A stretch of 19,804 bases of DNA, from assembly GCA_029339195.1 (NCBI GenBank), contig JAPTJF010000706.1, positions 1-19,804 on the forward strand, given 5' to 3'. The translations under genes were made by a program, and so were the position numbers. Numbering within the stretch: the stretch's first letter is position 1; every line of letters starts with the position of its first letter. Positions 1 to 9,330 of this stretch are shown here, in pieces. Origin of the DNA: Micractinium sp. NFX-FRZ (lineage: Eukaryota; Chlorophyta; Trebouxiophyceae; Chlorellales; Chlorellaceae). The notes under the pieces are model-generated. The model searched no databases. It was not told where the DNA came from and saw only the letters and a program-made list of their open reading frames with translations.

Positions 1-10
1 CAGAGGTAGT

Positions 11-50
11 TCAGGGGTGACCAGGGGTGGCCAGGGGTGATCAGGGGTGG
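11..50. repeat. 10-bp minisatellite, four units
   Basis: Four back-to-back 10-bp units of the form YCAGGGGTGR fill these 40 bases, and more degenerate units flank them at 1-10 and 51-60. The flank contains TTTAGGGG, which recalls the plant/algal telomere unit TTTAGGG, but the period is 10 rather than 7, so this is an internal minisatellite and not a telomere. It lies just upstream of the SR-protein gene. The array may continue beyond the window edge. Confidence 0.75.
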
Positions 51-188
51 TTTAGGGGGAACTCCATCCTCATAGTGGGCGGCAGCAACAGCAGCATCGC
101 CGCTCCAGCCTCTAACAGCTAGCATGCCAGGCGCAGCAGCAGCAGGCGGGGACATGGCACAAGCGGCAGCGCCTCTGCCTCCGGCACA

Positions 189-474
189 ATGCTGCCACTT
201 CTACCGGCACCAGGTGCGGCCTGGGCGTCCCGGCCTCCTCGCGACCCTCGCAGGCGCCCACCAATGACGGACCAACAGCCCACAAGCGTGCCACCTGCAG
301 ACACGACAGCTGCAGCAGCAGCAGCGGCGGCAGCCGCCGCAGCAGCCGGTGCCGCTGCAGGCTTGCTGCCCCTGGCTGCGCACATCTGCCCACACCGCTC
401 CACGAAGCAGCAGCAGCAGCCCCCTTCACTGCCGCCACTGCCGGAGCCGTCCGGAGTGCCGCAGGGTCCGGAGA

Positions 475-513
<39 letters not shown>

Positions 514-2570
514 CAGTTGAGGAGCTGGATCAGATGCTGGCTGATCTAGAGCAGCTTCCTGCAGCATCTGGGGCTGTGCAGCTTGAGCAAGTGCAGCAAC
601 CGGCAGCGCAGGGGGCAGAAGGGGAGGAGGCACTCGCTGCAGGGCTGCCATCAGCAGGGGGCACTACAGGCACAGAAGCCGGCGGCAGCATTGTGCTACA
701 AACGCAGCAGCCAGCAGACGGTACAGGGGCCAGCGCCGGAACCCTGCAGCCGCCCCAGCCACCACGCCCAGCATCTGGTGACTGCGGCTCACAACAGATG
801 TCTGCTGCTGAGCAGGCCGGAAGCCTGGGCAAGCGCAGCAGCAGGGGAAGGTCGCAGGGCAGAGCGAGCACACGGCAGCACCGCCGCTGGAGCCTTCGCC
901 GCAACGGGAGCAGGGGCAGGAGGAAGCGGATGCTAGGGAGAGGCCGCAGCTCGAGGGTCAGCAGCAGCAGCAGCAGCAGTCGCAGTCGCAGCCGCAGCCG
1001 CAGCAGTGAGACCCAGAGCAGGGGCACCAGTGCAAGCCGCAGCCGCAGCCGCAGCCGCGGATCAAGGGGGCGCTTCCGGGGGCGTAGGAGGGATGGCAAC
1101 CGCTGGCGCCGGCGCCGCTCTGCTCGACGACGCAGCCGCAGCCGCAGCCACAGCACAGCTAGGAGCAGGAGCCGCAGCAGGGGCAGGAGCAGGAGCAGGA
1201 GCAGGAGCAGGGTGTGGCACACCGGCAGGAGCAGGAGCCGCAGCAGGGGCAGGAGCAGGAGCATGAGCAGGAGCAGGGTGTGGCACACCAGCAGGAGCAG
1301 GAGCCGCAGCAGGGGCAGGAGCAGGAGCAGGAGCAGGGGCGGGGGGCAGCACGGTAGCCGGGGCAGAAGCAGGAGCAGGAGGAGGAGCGCGGGGCAGTAC
1401 TGCAGCAGGAGCAGGAGCAGGGGGCAAGACCGCAGCGGGAGCAGGGGCAGCGGCAGTAGGAGTGCCAGCCGCAGTAGGAGCAGGAGCCCTGAGCTGGTGC
1501 GAGTTATCTTGAAAAAGCTTGCTCCCGGGTATTTCAGAAGTGAGCCTTCCTCTGCCGAACAGCGCTCTGCCCTCTGCCTGTCATGCGTACGGCCAGGGAT
1601 GGCCACGCCCGGCAATCTGAGTGCTCGTAGCACTGGCATCGCCTGCCGTTTGCCGTGCGCGCTGCATCGCAGTCATGCTCGCCTGCCAGCAGGTTCGCCT
1701 ACACTCACTTCGCCGTTTGCGCTCGGGGCATGCGCCTGCCTGCCTGCAGTGCAGGGTGGGTGCGTGGGGCGCCGGCTCCACGGCTTCCGCCTGTTTGGGC
1801 TGACCCTCCAAGACCTTCAAAGCGCCTTTGGGCTCTGCAAAGGTGAGGCCTGCCAGGTGTGCACGGCAGGCGGGACTGTGGCAGCACCCTGGACTGTGTG
1901 CGCTGCCATGCACCTGCCCTCGTGCACACAGCAACCGCGCCCCCAAGTGCACCCTGCTTCACTCCGTCAAGCTTGGTGCCGAGACATTGGTGAGTACCAG
2001 TGCTTGGGCGCATGCAAAAACCTGCCCGCTCCTCATGGTGGGCGGCATCTTTCGCTTTCACTCCACGCTGGGGCGCGCCACCGCTTGCAGGGCTTCTGGA
2101 GGTCGAGATGACGGGCAGCAGCACTGCCACGGTCGAGTTTGACAGCGCGGTCCATGCGGCGGCGGCTCTGGAGCTTGTGCAAGGAACCAAAGTGCGGAGG
2201 GGTGCAGGATCTGTGTCGCGTGTGTTTCACATGTTGGCTGCTGCAGCTTGTTGCAAATCTGGTCGGTCTCTCGACGCTGGGATCAGCCGGGTGGCCTGCG
2301 GGGGCTGGGGGTGTGCCCAGCAGGACCTCGCCCTTGCTGGTGTGCTTGTGTGCCTGCGTATCAGATGCAGAGCCGCATCGTCCAGCGACATGCGTCAAAC
2401 CGGTGCACCGCAGTGCACACCAGGCCAAGCATTGTTATCTCCCTGCCGCCGTGTGCCTGCAGTGCGGGCCCACCGTCATCTATTTGGAGGAGGACAGGGG
2501 CGAGGTCATGAGGCTGCACAAGCAAGGTGCCATCCCTGTGCGCATCGCCCACCCCCGGGAAGGGCGATGA
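189..2570 (+). CDS. SR-type RNA-binding protein (poly-Ala, poly-Gln, RS domain, RRM-like C-terminus)
   Basis: Proposed exons are 189-1539, 1750-1842, 2091-2191 and 2463-2570, giving about 550 residues. Introns are GT-AG (GTGAGC, GTGAGG and GTGCGG donors) and the phases agree at every junction. Order in the protein: Ala run near residues 40-56, Gln run near 96-107, an Arg/Ser domain over about residues 214-435, then exons 2-3 with a compact RRM-like fold. That fold shows a first strand around FRLFGLT, a helix LQDLQSAFG, and a later strand-helix reading ATVEFDSAVHAAAALEL. RS domains with RRMs are typical of nuclear splicing factors, so a role in pre-mRNA processing is inferred. A second start is possible at the Met codon at 264, and the frame is open upstream of 189 as far as a TAG at 118-120. 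The RS frame is preferred over other open frames in the repeat because it runs into the RRM-like exons. The last exon (36 codons, stop TGA 2568-2570) is less certain. The exact orthologue is not recognised. Confidence 0.6.
475..509 (+). repeat. CAG trinucleotide run encoding poly-Gln
   Basis: An uninterrupted CAG run encodes about eleven Gln residues in the N-terminal part of the SR-type protein. Such runs are slippage-prone, so length variation between strains is likely. Confidence 0.85.
1135..1490 (+). repeat. AGGAGC/CGCAGC hexamer repeats encoding the RS domain, with a 66-bp higher-order unit
   Basis: Degenerate six-base repeats (AGGAGC, CGCAGC) encode alternating Arg-Ser. Inside them a 66-bp unit occurs twice, marked by GGTGTGGCACACC starting at 1211 and again at 1277. 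It gives a 22-residue protein repeat carrying the motif RVWHT. The region is open in several frames on both strands because of its composition. Confidence 0.8.
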
Positions 2571-3016
2571 GGCGACAGCAGCGGCTGCCTCTGATGGACA
2601 GCAATGGGGGCGGCTGCCTCTGATGGCCTCGCACAGCATCAGGTTGGCGGGGTGCAGCGAGCGGGTGCCGCTGGCGGCGGGGGCAGCGGGGGCGCGGCTT
2701 GGACTGTTGCCCAGGAGCCTCGCACAGGCTCCCTTGAAGCATGGTTTCTCTGACTAGTGTAACATGGAGGGTTGAGGTGTCGATGCTGCTATGAAGTGCA
2801 ATGCTCCAAGCAGCAAGACAGTGAGCCGCTGTCAGCAGGCTGCCCGCCGGCCCAGCTGCTGTGGCCGTGGCGCGTGCGCTGTGCTGGCGGGGTGAGGGAC
2901 TGGAGTTCATGCCCGCACCATCCCTAGTTTGATGCGCGCTGCGGCAAAAGGTGTGTTCAAGCCAACGTGGACACGCGGCGCGCAGCGAAGGCGCCGCCCG
3001 ACAGCGTTTGGAGGCC
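2571..3016. other. Intergenic region between the SR-type and Plus3 genes
   Basis: No convincing coding exon is seen. It holds the presumed 3' UTR of the SR-type gene, with a TGTAA signal at 2758-2762, and the promoter and 5' UTR of the Plus3 gene. Confidence 0.5.
2758..2762 (+). terminator. TGTAA poly(A)-type signal for the SR-type gene
   Basis: TGTAA is the usual polyadenylation signal in green algae. This copy lies 188 bases past the proposed stop codon at 2568-2570. Confidence 0.45.
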
Positions 3017-4554
3017 ATGGAGCCGCTCGCCCTCACGGCGTGCAACATCCACAAGTTACTGCTCACGCGGGAGCAGCTGCGCGCCGCGGCGCCCCTGGAA
3101 GCAGTGCTGCAGGGAGGTGTGTTGTGCAGCGGCGGCAGCGCCGGGAACCATGCCTGTGCAGCGTGCTGGCTCGTGCATGTGGCGGGTCTTCCAGTGCGAA
3201 GGGATGATGTGCATTTCGCCTTTCTGCTTACCCACGCCCTGGCCATGCAAGCCATGCAGCGTCGGGGACGATTGGACCTGTATCCTGCCTGAAGGGCTGC
3301 TACGTCCGGATGCTAGTGAAAGGCGCCTACCGGCTGGCCCGCATCCACGCCACACGCTGGGGCATCAGGCTGGGGCAGGCGGGGCAGCAGCCGCCGGAGC
3401 TGCTCCTTGTACTGGAGGCAAGTACATATTTTGCCGGCTCTTCTGGCCTGCCTGCCTGCCTGCCTGCCTGCATTTGCCTGCCTCCTGCGTGCATCACTGC
3501 CTGCATGTCTGCCTGTCTGCCTGCCAGCCCGCATGCGCGGCACGCGAGGGCATGCTGCAGCAGTGCTCCGATCCCCCAACATAATGGCCGGGGCCTGTGA
3601 ACTGCCCTGCATCCTCGTTTCCCACTCCCTCCCGCAGGGTTTGGGCACCGTTGTGCCTGCAAGCACCGTCTCTTCCGCTGACCCTTTTGCTGATGCTGGC
3701 GGGGGGGAGGCAGAACTGAGGCAGCTTCACATGCAGCAGCAAGCAGCATCTGCTGCCGCCGCCATTGGCCTGGTGGCATGCGCGGCACCTGGCTCGCCAC
3801 CCATCACTCTCCTGACCGTGCAGTCTGCAGCTGAAGCGTGCTGGCGGCGGGTTGTGGCGGCACGCTGGTCAACCCAACCTTATAGTTTCCTGCCTCGCTT
3901 TGGAGTGGCGCGGCTGGCAACAGATTTGCAGCTCCCCGATCGAATTGCACAAGCCGCAGCCGAGTTCCAGCCCTCAGGTATGTGGTGCACGTGCTGATGG
4001 GTGGCCGAGTCGCACCGTGGCTTTGCAGGCTGGCTGGCCGGGCTACCCTGTGTGTTTCCGGCATACCGCCAAAGGTGCACACGCTACCCATGTCACCTGC
4101 CATTGTTTTCCTGCTGCCACCTGCAGGCGCTGTCACCCCGGCCCCCTCCGCTGTTGCTGACAACGCTGCCATACCTCGTGTCCTTGGAGCGGCATCGTCA
4201 GGGACGGAACAGTTGCCCCTGCTAGTGCCGCCATCCCTACCTTCACTTACGGCTCCCTCGGCGGGGCAGTCAGTGGCGGCGGGCGTGGTGGCTGAGAGAA
4301 GCAATGAGAGAACCCACTCGGTGGCCGTCACGCAGCAGCAGCGGCAGCAGCAGCCCTTGCTGCCACCTGGCTTTTCCCGCCGGAAGCAAGCCAGCGACCG
4401 CACCAGCATCAGCAGAGGTGGTAGCAACAGCCGGACAGGGGCGCGCTGCTGCATGGCAAGGGCCCACGGCCTGGCAGCAGCAGCGACAGTGGGGAGCAGC
4501 AGGCGCACGGCTCTGCAGCCGCGCCCATGGACCCCACCCGCCCCCACCCGCTAA
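3017..4554 (+). CDS. Plus3-domain protein (RTF1-like)
   Basis: Proposed exons are 3017-3116, 3260-3417, 3638-3977 and 4127-4554, giving 341 residues with consistent phases. Residues from about 10 to 110 match the Plus3 domain of RTF1. They include a segment IHKLLLTREQL, then GCYVRMLVKGAYRLARI (compare the family's GCFVRI...YRVAEI), then a more divergent SADPFAD...ELRQL stretch where the family has its SN.xFTESEF motif. Plus3 domains bind the phosphorylated C-terminal repeats of SPT5 and nucleic acid, which in RTF1 couples the Paf1 complex to elongating RNA polymerase II. The rest is Ala/Gln/Pro-rich, and I see no GYF, SWIB or zinc-finger partner domain. Intron 2 is a GC-AG intron (GCAAGT donor at 3418). 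ATG 3017 is the first Met codon in frame. An upstream exon cannot be excluded. The protein is short for a full RTF1, so it may be a divergent RTF1 or a solo-Plus3 protein. Confidence 0.68.
3447..3470 (+). repeat. (CCTG)6 tetranucleotide tract in intron 2 of the Plus3 gene
   Basis: Six perfect CCTG units, followed to about 3530 by degenerate copies, lie inside the GC-AG intron. A similar tract occurs in an intron of the cysteine-rich gene at 14596-14611. Confidence 0.8.
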
Positions 4555-4680
4555 ATGCTAACTGCCACTTACTGACGCAGTTCCCTCCTCATCTTGTTCC
4601 TGACACGTGTGTTCCAGCGTTGAGCGCACATTGTGTTTCGTTTCTGTCTGCGCGTGCTGTTGTCTATTGGGGCAATCAGT

Positions 4681-4685
4681 TGTAA
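4681..4685 (+). terminator. TGTAA poly(A)-type signal for the Plus3 gene
   Basis: TGTAA lies 127 bases past the TAA at 4552-4554, a normal distance for an algal 3' UTR. Confidence 0.5.
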
Positions 4686-4728
4686 CACAGGCAGGCAGCA
4701 GTTCATTTAGGTTAGAGCAACATGCTGC

Positions 4729-4778
4729 CCCCCACCCAGGGTGCAACATCAGGCCCCCACCCAGGGTGCAACATCAGG
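4729..4778. repeat. Exact 25-bp tandem duplication upstream of MED10
   Basis: Two identical 25-bp units (4729-4753 and 4754-4778), each beginning CCCCCACCCAGGG and ending AACATCAGG, sit about 125 bases before the MED10 start codon. Confidence 0.9.
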
Positions 4779-4902
4779 GCCGTCGCGGCGCCGCGCTGGG
4801 GGTGCTGCGCTGGCGGGGGCCAAGACAACAGCGCCGCGCGGGTCAACTGTTCACTTTTCTGCGCCAAGCATCCATCATAGTCTTTTAGTACCAGGAGGAG
4901 CA

Positions 4903-6287
4903 ATGGCAGCAGCGACGGAGGCCGCAAAGCGGAAGTCAGTGGCGGACGCCCTAGACCGGGTGCTGTTCAAGGTAGCGGGACAATCGCATGTTTGAAAGCC
5001 ATTTTGCCGGCCGGGAAGGGCGGCGGAAGACTCTTGGCCGATTGCAACATGCGCCTCGCCGCTCCCGTTGCAGATAAACGAGCTGGAAGCGATCATCGGG
5101 GAGTTCGACGGCCAGAACGAGCTGCTGTACACAAAGATGTGATCGCCGCTGTCGAGCCGCCGCCTTGCCGCCGCTCCCGCCCGCCGCATGCTCGCTGCCA
5201 CCGGCGCCGTTCTTCTGCCTTCCTGCCCCAACCCTGCTGTGTGCGCCGCGCCTCCTGGCCACAGGAACGAGTACGTAGACGAGCTGGGCAAGCTGTACGG
5301 GGTGAAGGACAACATGGTGGGAGGCAACCTGCCAGTGGAGCTTGCTGTGGAGCTTCTGAGGTCGGTGGGGCGGGGTGGGCCGTGAGCGGTGGGACGGTGC
5401 GGTGTGGCTTGATCGTGGCAATGGGGGTTGATCATGGGTGGCTGCAGGCAGGGCCACAGCACACTGGGCATGCGAACCTGCGGATCGGCTGCTGAATGCT
5501 TCGTTACGGCGCGTCTTGCTAACTTTGCACGTGCAATATGTCTCTACCGGCGGCGCCGACTCGCAGGCCCAGTCCCCGGCCTCCTCCGCTGGGATCTTTG
5601 CCGGTGCCTTCAAGAGGGCATGTCCCCGCTCACTGCTCTGCTGAACCCCGCTGCCTCGCCAACGTGCCTGTTATGTGCTGCAGGGCTGTGGACGAGGGCA
5701 CCAACCCGGACACCTTCACGGTGCAGGTGTTCAGGGACAGCCTGGCGCAGAACCAGGCCAGGTGACAGGGCGGGAGGGCGGGCAGGCGGGAGTGCAGAGC
5801 AAGCTTGCGGTCTTGCTTCTGCAGCGTGCTTTTCCACGGCGGAACTTGTGTCACAGACCGAAGCAAGTGCAGAGCCCACCCCTCTGTCACTACACCCATA
5901 CCTGGACATCCTGGCAGGCCAAGCTCCCTGGCTGCGTCTCCACTGCCGCCTGCTCACCAGCCGCCGCCTGCTTACCCTGGCGTTGCCCCTGTGACCGCCT
6001 GCCTGCCCTACACTGTCTGCAGCAAGGGCAAGGTGGAGGCTTTCAAGGCTCTGCGACAGCAAGTGATGGTGCAGATGAGGGAGGCCTTCCCTGCCACGGC
6101 AGCAGACTATGAGGCGGCGCGGCAGGCACCGCCAGCAGCAGCAGCAGCAGCAACAGCAGCAGGGCCAGCAGCAGGGGCACCAACAACGGCGCCAGTAGCA
6201 GCAGCGGGACCTGCGGCAGCAGTGGCGGCGGCGGGACCTGCGGCAGCAGCAGCGGCAGCAGTACCAGCAGCGCCTGCTGCGCCGTGA
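4903..6287 (+). CDS. MED10: Mediator complex subunit 10 (MED10/NUT2)
   Basis: Proposed exons are 4903-4971, 5074-5138, 5265-5360, 5684-5761 and 6023-6287 (573 bases, 190 residues). All introns are GT-AG and every phase agrees. The protein matches the MED10 family. The N-terminal helical part ends with the stretch NLPVELAVELLR. The signature follows: a VDEGTNPDTF motif, then a helix ending NQASKGK, then VEAFKALRQQV...MREAFP. MED10 is a small middle-module subunit that helps link Mediator to activators and RNA polymerase II in the nucleus. The core ends near residue 135. A tail of about 55 residues made almost only of Ala and Pro, with many GCA codons, follows and is unusual for this subunit. 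The gene is convergent with APC10 downstream. ATG 4903 is preferred because the short exon it opens joins in phase with the conserved exon 2. Confidence 0.9.
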
Positions 6288-6313
6288 TTTTTTTTTTGTT
6301 TCTTTTTTTTTTT
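6288..6313 (+). repeat. Interrupted poly-T tract directly after the MED10 stop
   Basis: Ten T residues, a short GTTTC-type interruption and eleven more T residues begin at the base after the stop codon. This is sharply AT-rich for the window. Confidence 0.85.
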
Positions 6314-6851
6314 GAGCATGGGTGCCTCAGTAGCTGGCTCTGCACCTCTCCCTGTACACAGTGTTTGCCCACCCCTGCCATTGGTGCTGGGCTGCCTGCC
6401 TGCCTCCCTGCAGCTGCTCATCTGCCCGCACCTTGCGCTGCCCGCCTGTGCCTGCTCCGCTTCTTTCATTGCAGCTGTCCTCTGCCTGCTCTGCTCTGCC
6501 GTGATGATATCTGAGTGTTACAAGGGCATAGCTGGCCTGGCAATGATGTGTCGCTCATGGCAGGGAGTTAGGAGGGGGCGGAGCAGTAAATTGCGGAGGG
6601 CAAGCGCGGAACGAGCAGAGGAAGAGTGCGGCCAGGTATTCAAGTGGCGGCAGGGCAGTACGCCCACTGCAGGCGGCTGGTTTAATGCTTCCGGGGCACG
6701 CTGCAGTGTGTGTGTGTGTGAAGGTCAGCATGGATACATCTGGCTCCGGCAGCAAGCCGTGTGCTCGTGCAGCTAAGAAGCCGTGCTCAGGAAGCTCAGG
6801 CCGCTACGCTGGGTGCTCCAGGCTCTCAGCGCAACCTTGAGCAGGTGCAGG
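6314..6851. other. Shared 3' region of convergent MED10 and APC10
   Basis: No coding sequence is supported. The region carries the 3' UTRs of two tail-to-tail genes, a candidate minus-strand TGTAA at 6518-6522 for APC10, and a short TG dinucleotide run near 6705-6720. I found no plus-strand TGTAA for MED10 here. Confidence 0.5.
6518..6522 (-). terminator. TGTAA poly(A)-type signal for APC10
   Basis: TTACA on the plus strand reads TGTAA on the minus strand, 330 bases past the APC10 stop codon. Confidence 0.35.
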
Positions 6852-8851
6852 CTAGCGCACCGAGGAGAAGGCGGCAAACTGGGAGCTTGTGAAGCTGCAC
6901 TCGTGGCCCAGCGTCTTCACCGGGTCGGTGCGGGGCCCAAACACACGGATCTGTTGTGGAGCGGGAGGGAGGGAGGGTGGAAGTGGGCGGGAAGGTGAGG
7001 CAGGGCAAGCGCTTGCTGCGGGGTGTGCCCCAGCAGTTGCGGCGTGCATGGCAGTGGCACGCTCGAGCATTCAAGCACGGCCGCCCTGCAGCGCATTCCG
7101 ATGCCAAATCATCCTTGGGCGGCTTCCCATGGACGTGCTTACCTGGCGCATGTGTGTGTCCCGCCCGTTTTGGTGGTTGGCCAGCACGGCTACCTGCAGC
7201 ATGAAGCCCTTCAGGTAGGCCCTGCAGAAGAGAGCGGCATGAACGTGTGTGTGGGGTGAGTGGACAGGGTGAGCTATGCAGGGGCATCATATGGGTGTGC
7301 AGTGCAAGCCTCGGCAGTGTGCTGGCGGATAGTGGATGGTGCCGAACGAAGTGCAGGAGGAGGCGGATGCAGCGTGGCAACGCGTGCTGCCATGAGTGTG
7401 CCGCCATCAGAGTGCGTGCGAAGGCGCAGGGGCCGCAGGGCAGCGCATGTGAGCTGTTAGCAATGCGTGACACGGCAGCTTGTGGTGGGCAGGCGAGGCT
7501 GCAGCAGCGGCGGCACCAGGAATAGGGGCATCCCTGCCAGCAGCAGCAGGGGTTGACATGGCACTGGGCAACAGCACATGCGGCAGGCGGCGGCAGCGGC
7601 AAGCGCTCACTCTGGTTCGTCGTCCGGCGGCAGGCTGACCACCACCCAGCCCTGCGGCTCGCTGATCTCTATGGTCCGCACCTGCAAGGGCGCAAGGAAA
7701 TGGCAGGGGAGCGCGTTGCTTTGCTCTCTGAGGCAGCGCATCGCAAAAACACGACGGGAGGGGCAATGCACATCCCGCCGACCGACCGGCATTGCCTGCC
7801 GTATCAAACTGCTGCCCCACCGGCCACCCACGCTGTCAACCTCCCCACCTCTCGGTGGTGCCACGTCGCCTTACCCAGCACCAACCAACCTGCATTGCCC
7901 GCTGCCTCACATGCGTCCCATACTGCTGCCCACCGGCCAACCATTCCTCCTCCCTCCCAGCCGCTCCATGGCGCCACGTCGCCTTGCCCTCCACCCAAAT
8001 GAAGGCCAGCAGGGGCACCCACCTCCCGCAGGTCGGAAAACGTGTTGCCCACTCGTATGGAAATCTTGGTGGGGGTGTAGCTCTCGTCCAGCTTGTAGTC
8101 CGTGAAAATCGCCACCTCGCTCATGTACACCTGGCAGGAGGAGGGTGGAAGCGGCAGGAGCATGGGGCACAACCCGCCAGCAGCGATGAGGACTCAGCTT
8201 AAAGAGACCTGGGAGTGTGAGGGGAAAAAGACATGAGTGTGCGGTCACCAGAAACTGAGATGACATTGCTGATGTAACCATGGTGAGAATGAACTGTAGG
8301 CGGGCGGCGTAGTGAAAAGGACTTGTGAGGTGGGGAGCGGAGAGGGAGGTTGAGCAGCGAGGTGGCCAGCCCCAGTGCACCGCCCCAGTGGACCTCCCCC
8401 AGCAGCAGGCCATCAACAGCCACCGCCTCATCTGCCACTCTCCCTGCATCCACCGCTCCCCTCCCTCTCCTTTCCCAACCAGACCAACCCTGCAGCGCCC
8501 CAATCTGCCAGCTGCGTCCCCTGCCAGCCCCTCCCACCTTTTTCTGGAACTGAATGTTGACCAAGTGCGGCTGCACGCCATCAGACTGCCAGTACGTGTC
8601 GTCCCTCCCATCCCGCAGAAGCTCCACTCCATTGCCGGGCTTGGCACTGGTCACGCTCCACACCGCCAGCCGCCCAATCTCGCGGCTGCTGGTGTCCGGC
8701 TGCAGCGCGGCGACCACTGCAGCGGCGGGCGCAGGGGAGGTGTCGCTGCAGAGGCTCGGGCGGGAGCGGCGGCGGCGGCAGCGGCAGTAGGCGGGGAATG
8801 CAGTATAGGGGCGGCTATCGGCGCGCAGTACATAAGGCGCTCACCTTTCAT
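6852..8851 (-). CDS. APC10: Anaphase-promoting complex subunit 10 (APC10/DOC1)
   Basis: Proposed exons in transcript order are 8851-8845, 8716-8538, 8130-8023, 7681-7611, 7221-7143 and 6950-6852 (543 bases, 180 residues). All introns are GT-AG and in phase. Nearly the whole protein is the DOC domain. Conserved blocks are [61 protein letters not shown] and [18 protein letters not shown]10 works with the CDC20/CDH1 co-activators as the D-box degron receptor of the APC/C ubiquitin ligase, which drives mitotic exit. The length is close to the human protein (185 residues). The usual C-terminal Ile-Arg tail, which docks on a TPR subunit, is Val-Arg here. The first coding exon is only seven bases (ATG AAA G), so the start is less certain than the rest. 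A 10-codon upstream ORF overlaps this ATG. Confidence 0.92.
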
Positions 8852-8880
8852 CTTGTCCGCGCTGAGCTACTGCGCCGCAT
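8848..8880 (-). promoter_or_regulatory. Upstream ORF overlapping the APC10 start (ATGA)
   Basis: A 10-codon ORF begins with ATG at 8880 and ends with a TGA at 8850-8848 that overlaps the APC10 start in the sequence ATGA. Such overlaps can allow termination-reinitiation or lower translation. It matters only if the transcript begins upstream of 8880, which the sequence alone cannot show. Confidence 0.35.
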
Positions 8881-9330
8881 TGCCGAGGCGACCGAGGATG
8901 AGTGATCAGGCAGTTCGGCAGCACGCTCTTAATCCCTCAGCCGGGCGCAAACTGGTGTAAGAGTGCTGCAGAGTTGATAGAGTGCTTACCGCACCGATAT
9001 GCCCGCATGCGGTTGGGTGGCAGGCGGGACGGCGCGGCGGGACAGGCAGCGGCGCAGGCCCGGTGCCAGTGCTACTTCTCTCCCGACCTCAGGCCTAGGC
9101 AGACAGTCGTGCATCACAGGGAAAAACCTTGACCTGCTGGTCGTCTCTTACCCCTCAGCTGCCATCAAGCACTGAAGCAAGTGGTGTGCATGAGGTGCAT
9201 CAAAACAAAAGAGAAGCAGTGGCGAGGCACGAAGCAGACAATGGCGACAATGGAGGGCAAACACGCTACCGACAGATGGTTGCCCAGGAAGAGTGCAGAT
9301 TGGGTCGCCTGCTGCTGCCTGCGGGCTCTA
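8881..9330. other. Intergenic region between APC10 and ankyrin paralogue 1
   Basis: This is the APC10 upstream region and the 3' flank of ankyrin paralogue 1. I see no supported coding sequence and no minus-strand TGTAA here. Confidence 0.45.

Larger units (their letters stand above)
4555..4902. other. Intergenic region between the Plus3 and MED10 genes
   Basis: This holds the Plus3 gene 3' UTR, with TGTAA at 4681-4685, and the MED10 upstream region with an exact 25-bp tandem duplication. No coding sequence is supported. Confidence 0.5.

Noticed and set aside
11..60. Possible telomere-like repeat because of TTTAGGGG
   Set aside because: The period is 10 bp with core CAGGGGTG, not the 7-bp TTTAGGG unit.
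1006..1266. Plus-strand Gly-Ala repeat frame inside the RS region
   Set aside because: It is an alternative frame of the same hexamer repeat and does not continue into conserved sequence.
530..1639. Long minus-strand open frame (about 369 codons) rich in Leu opposite the SR-type gene
   Set aside because: It is the mirror of the AGGAGC/CAG repeats, gives poly-Leu low complexity with no domain, and overlaps the better-supported sense frame.
3295..3417. Alternative start of Plus3 exon 2 at 3295 (after GAAG)
   Set aside because: It would need a weaker donor in exon 1. The acceptor ATGCAG at 3254-3259 joins the better donor in phase and preserves the sequence before GCYVRM.
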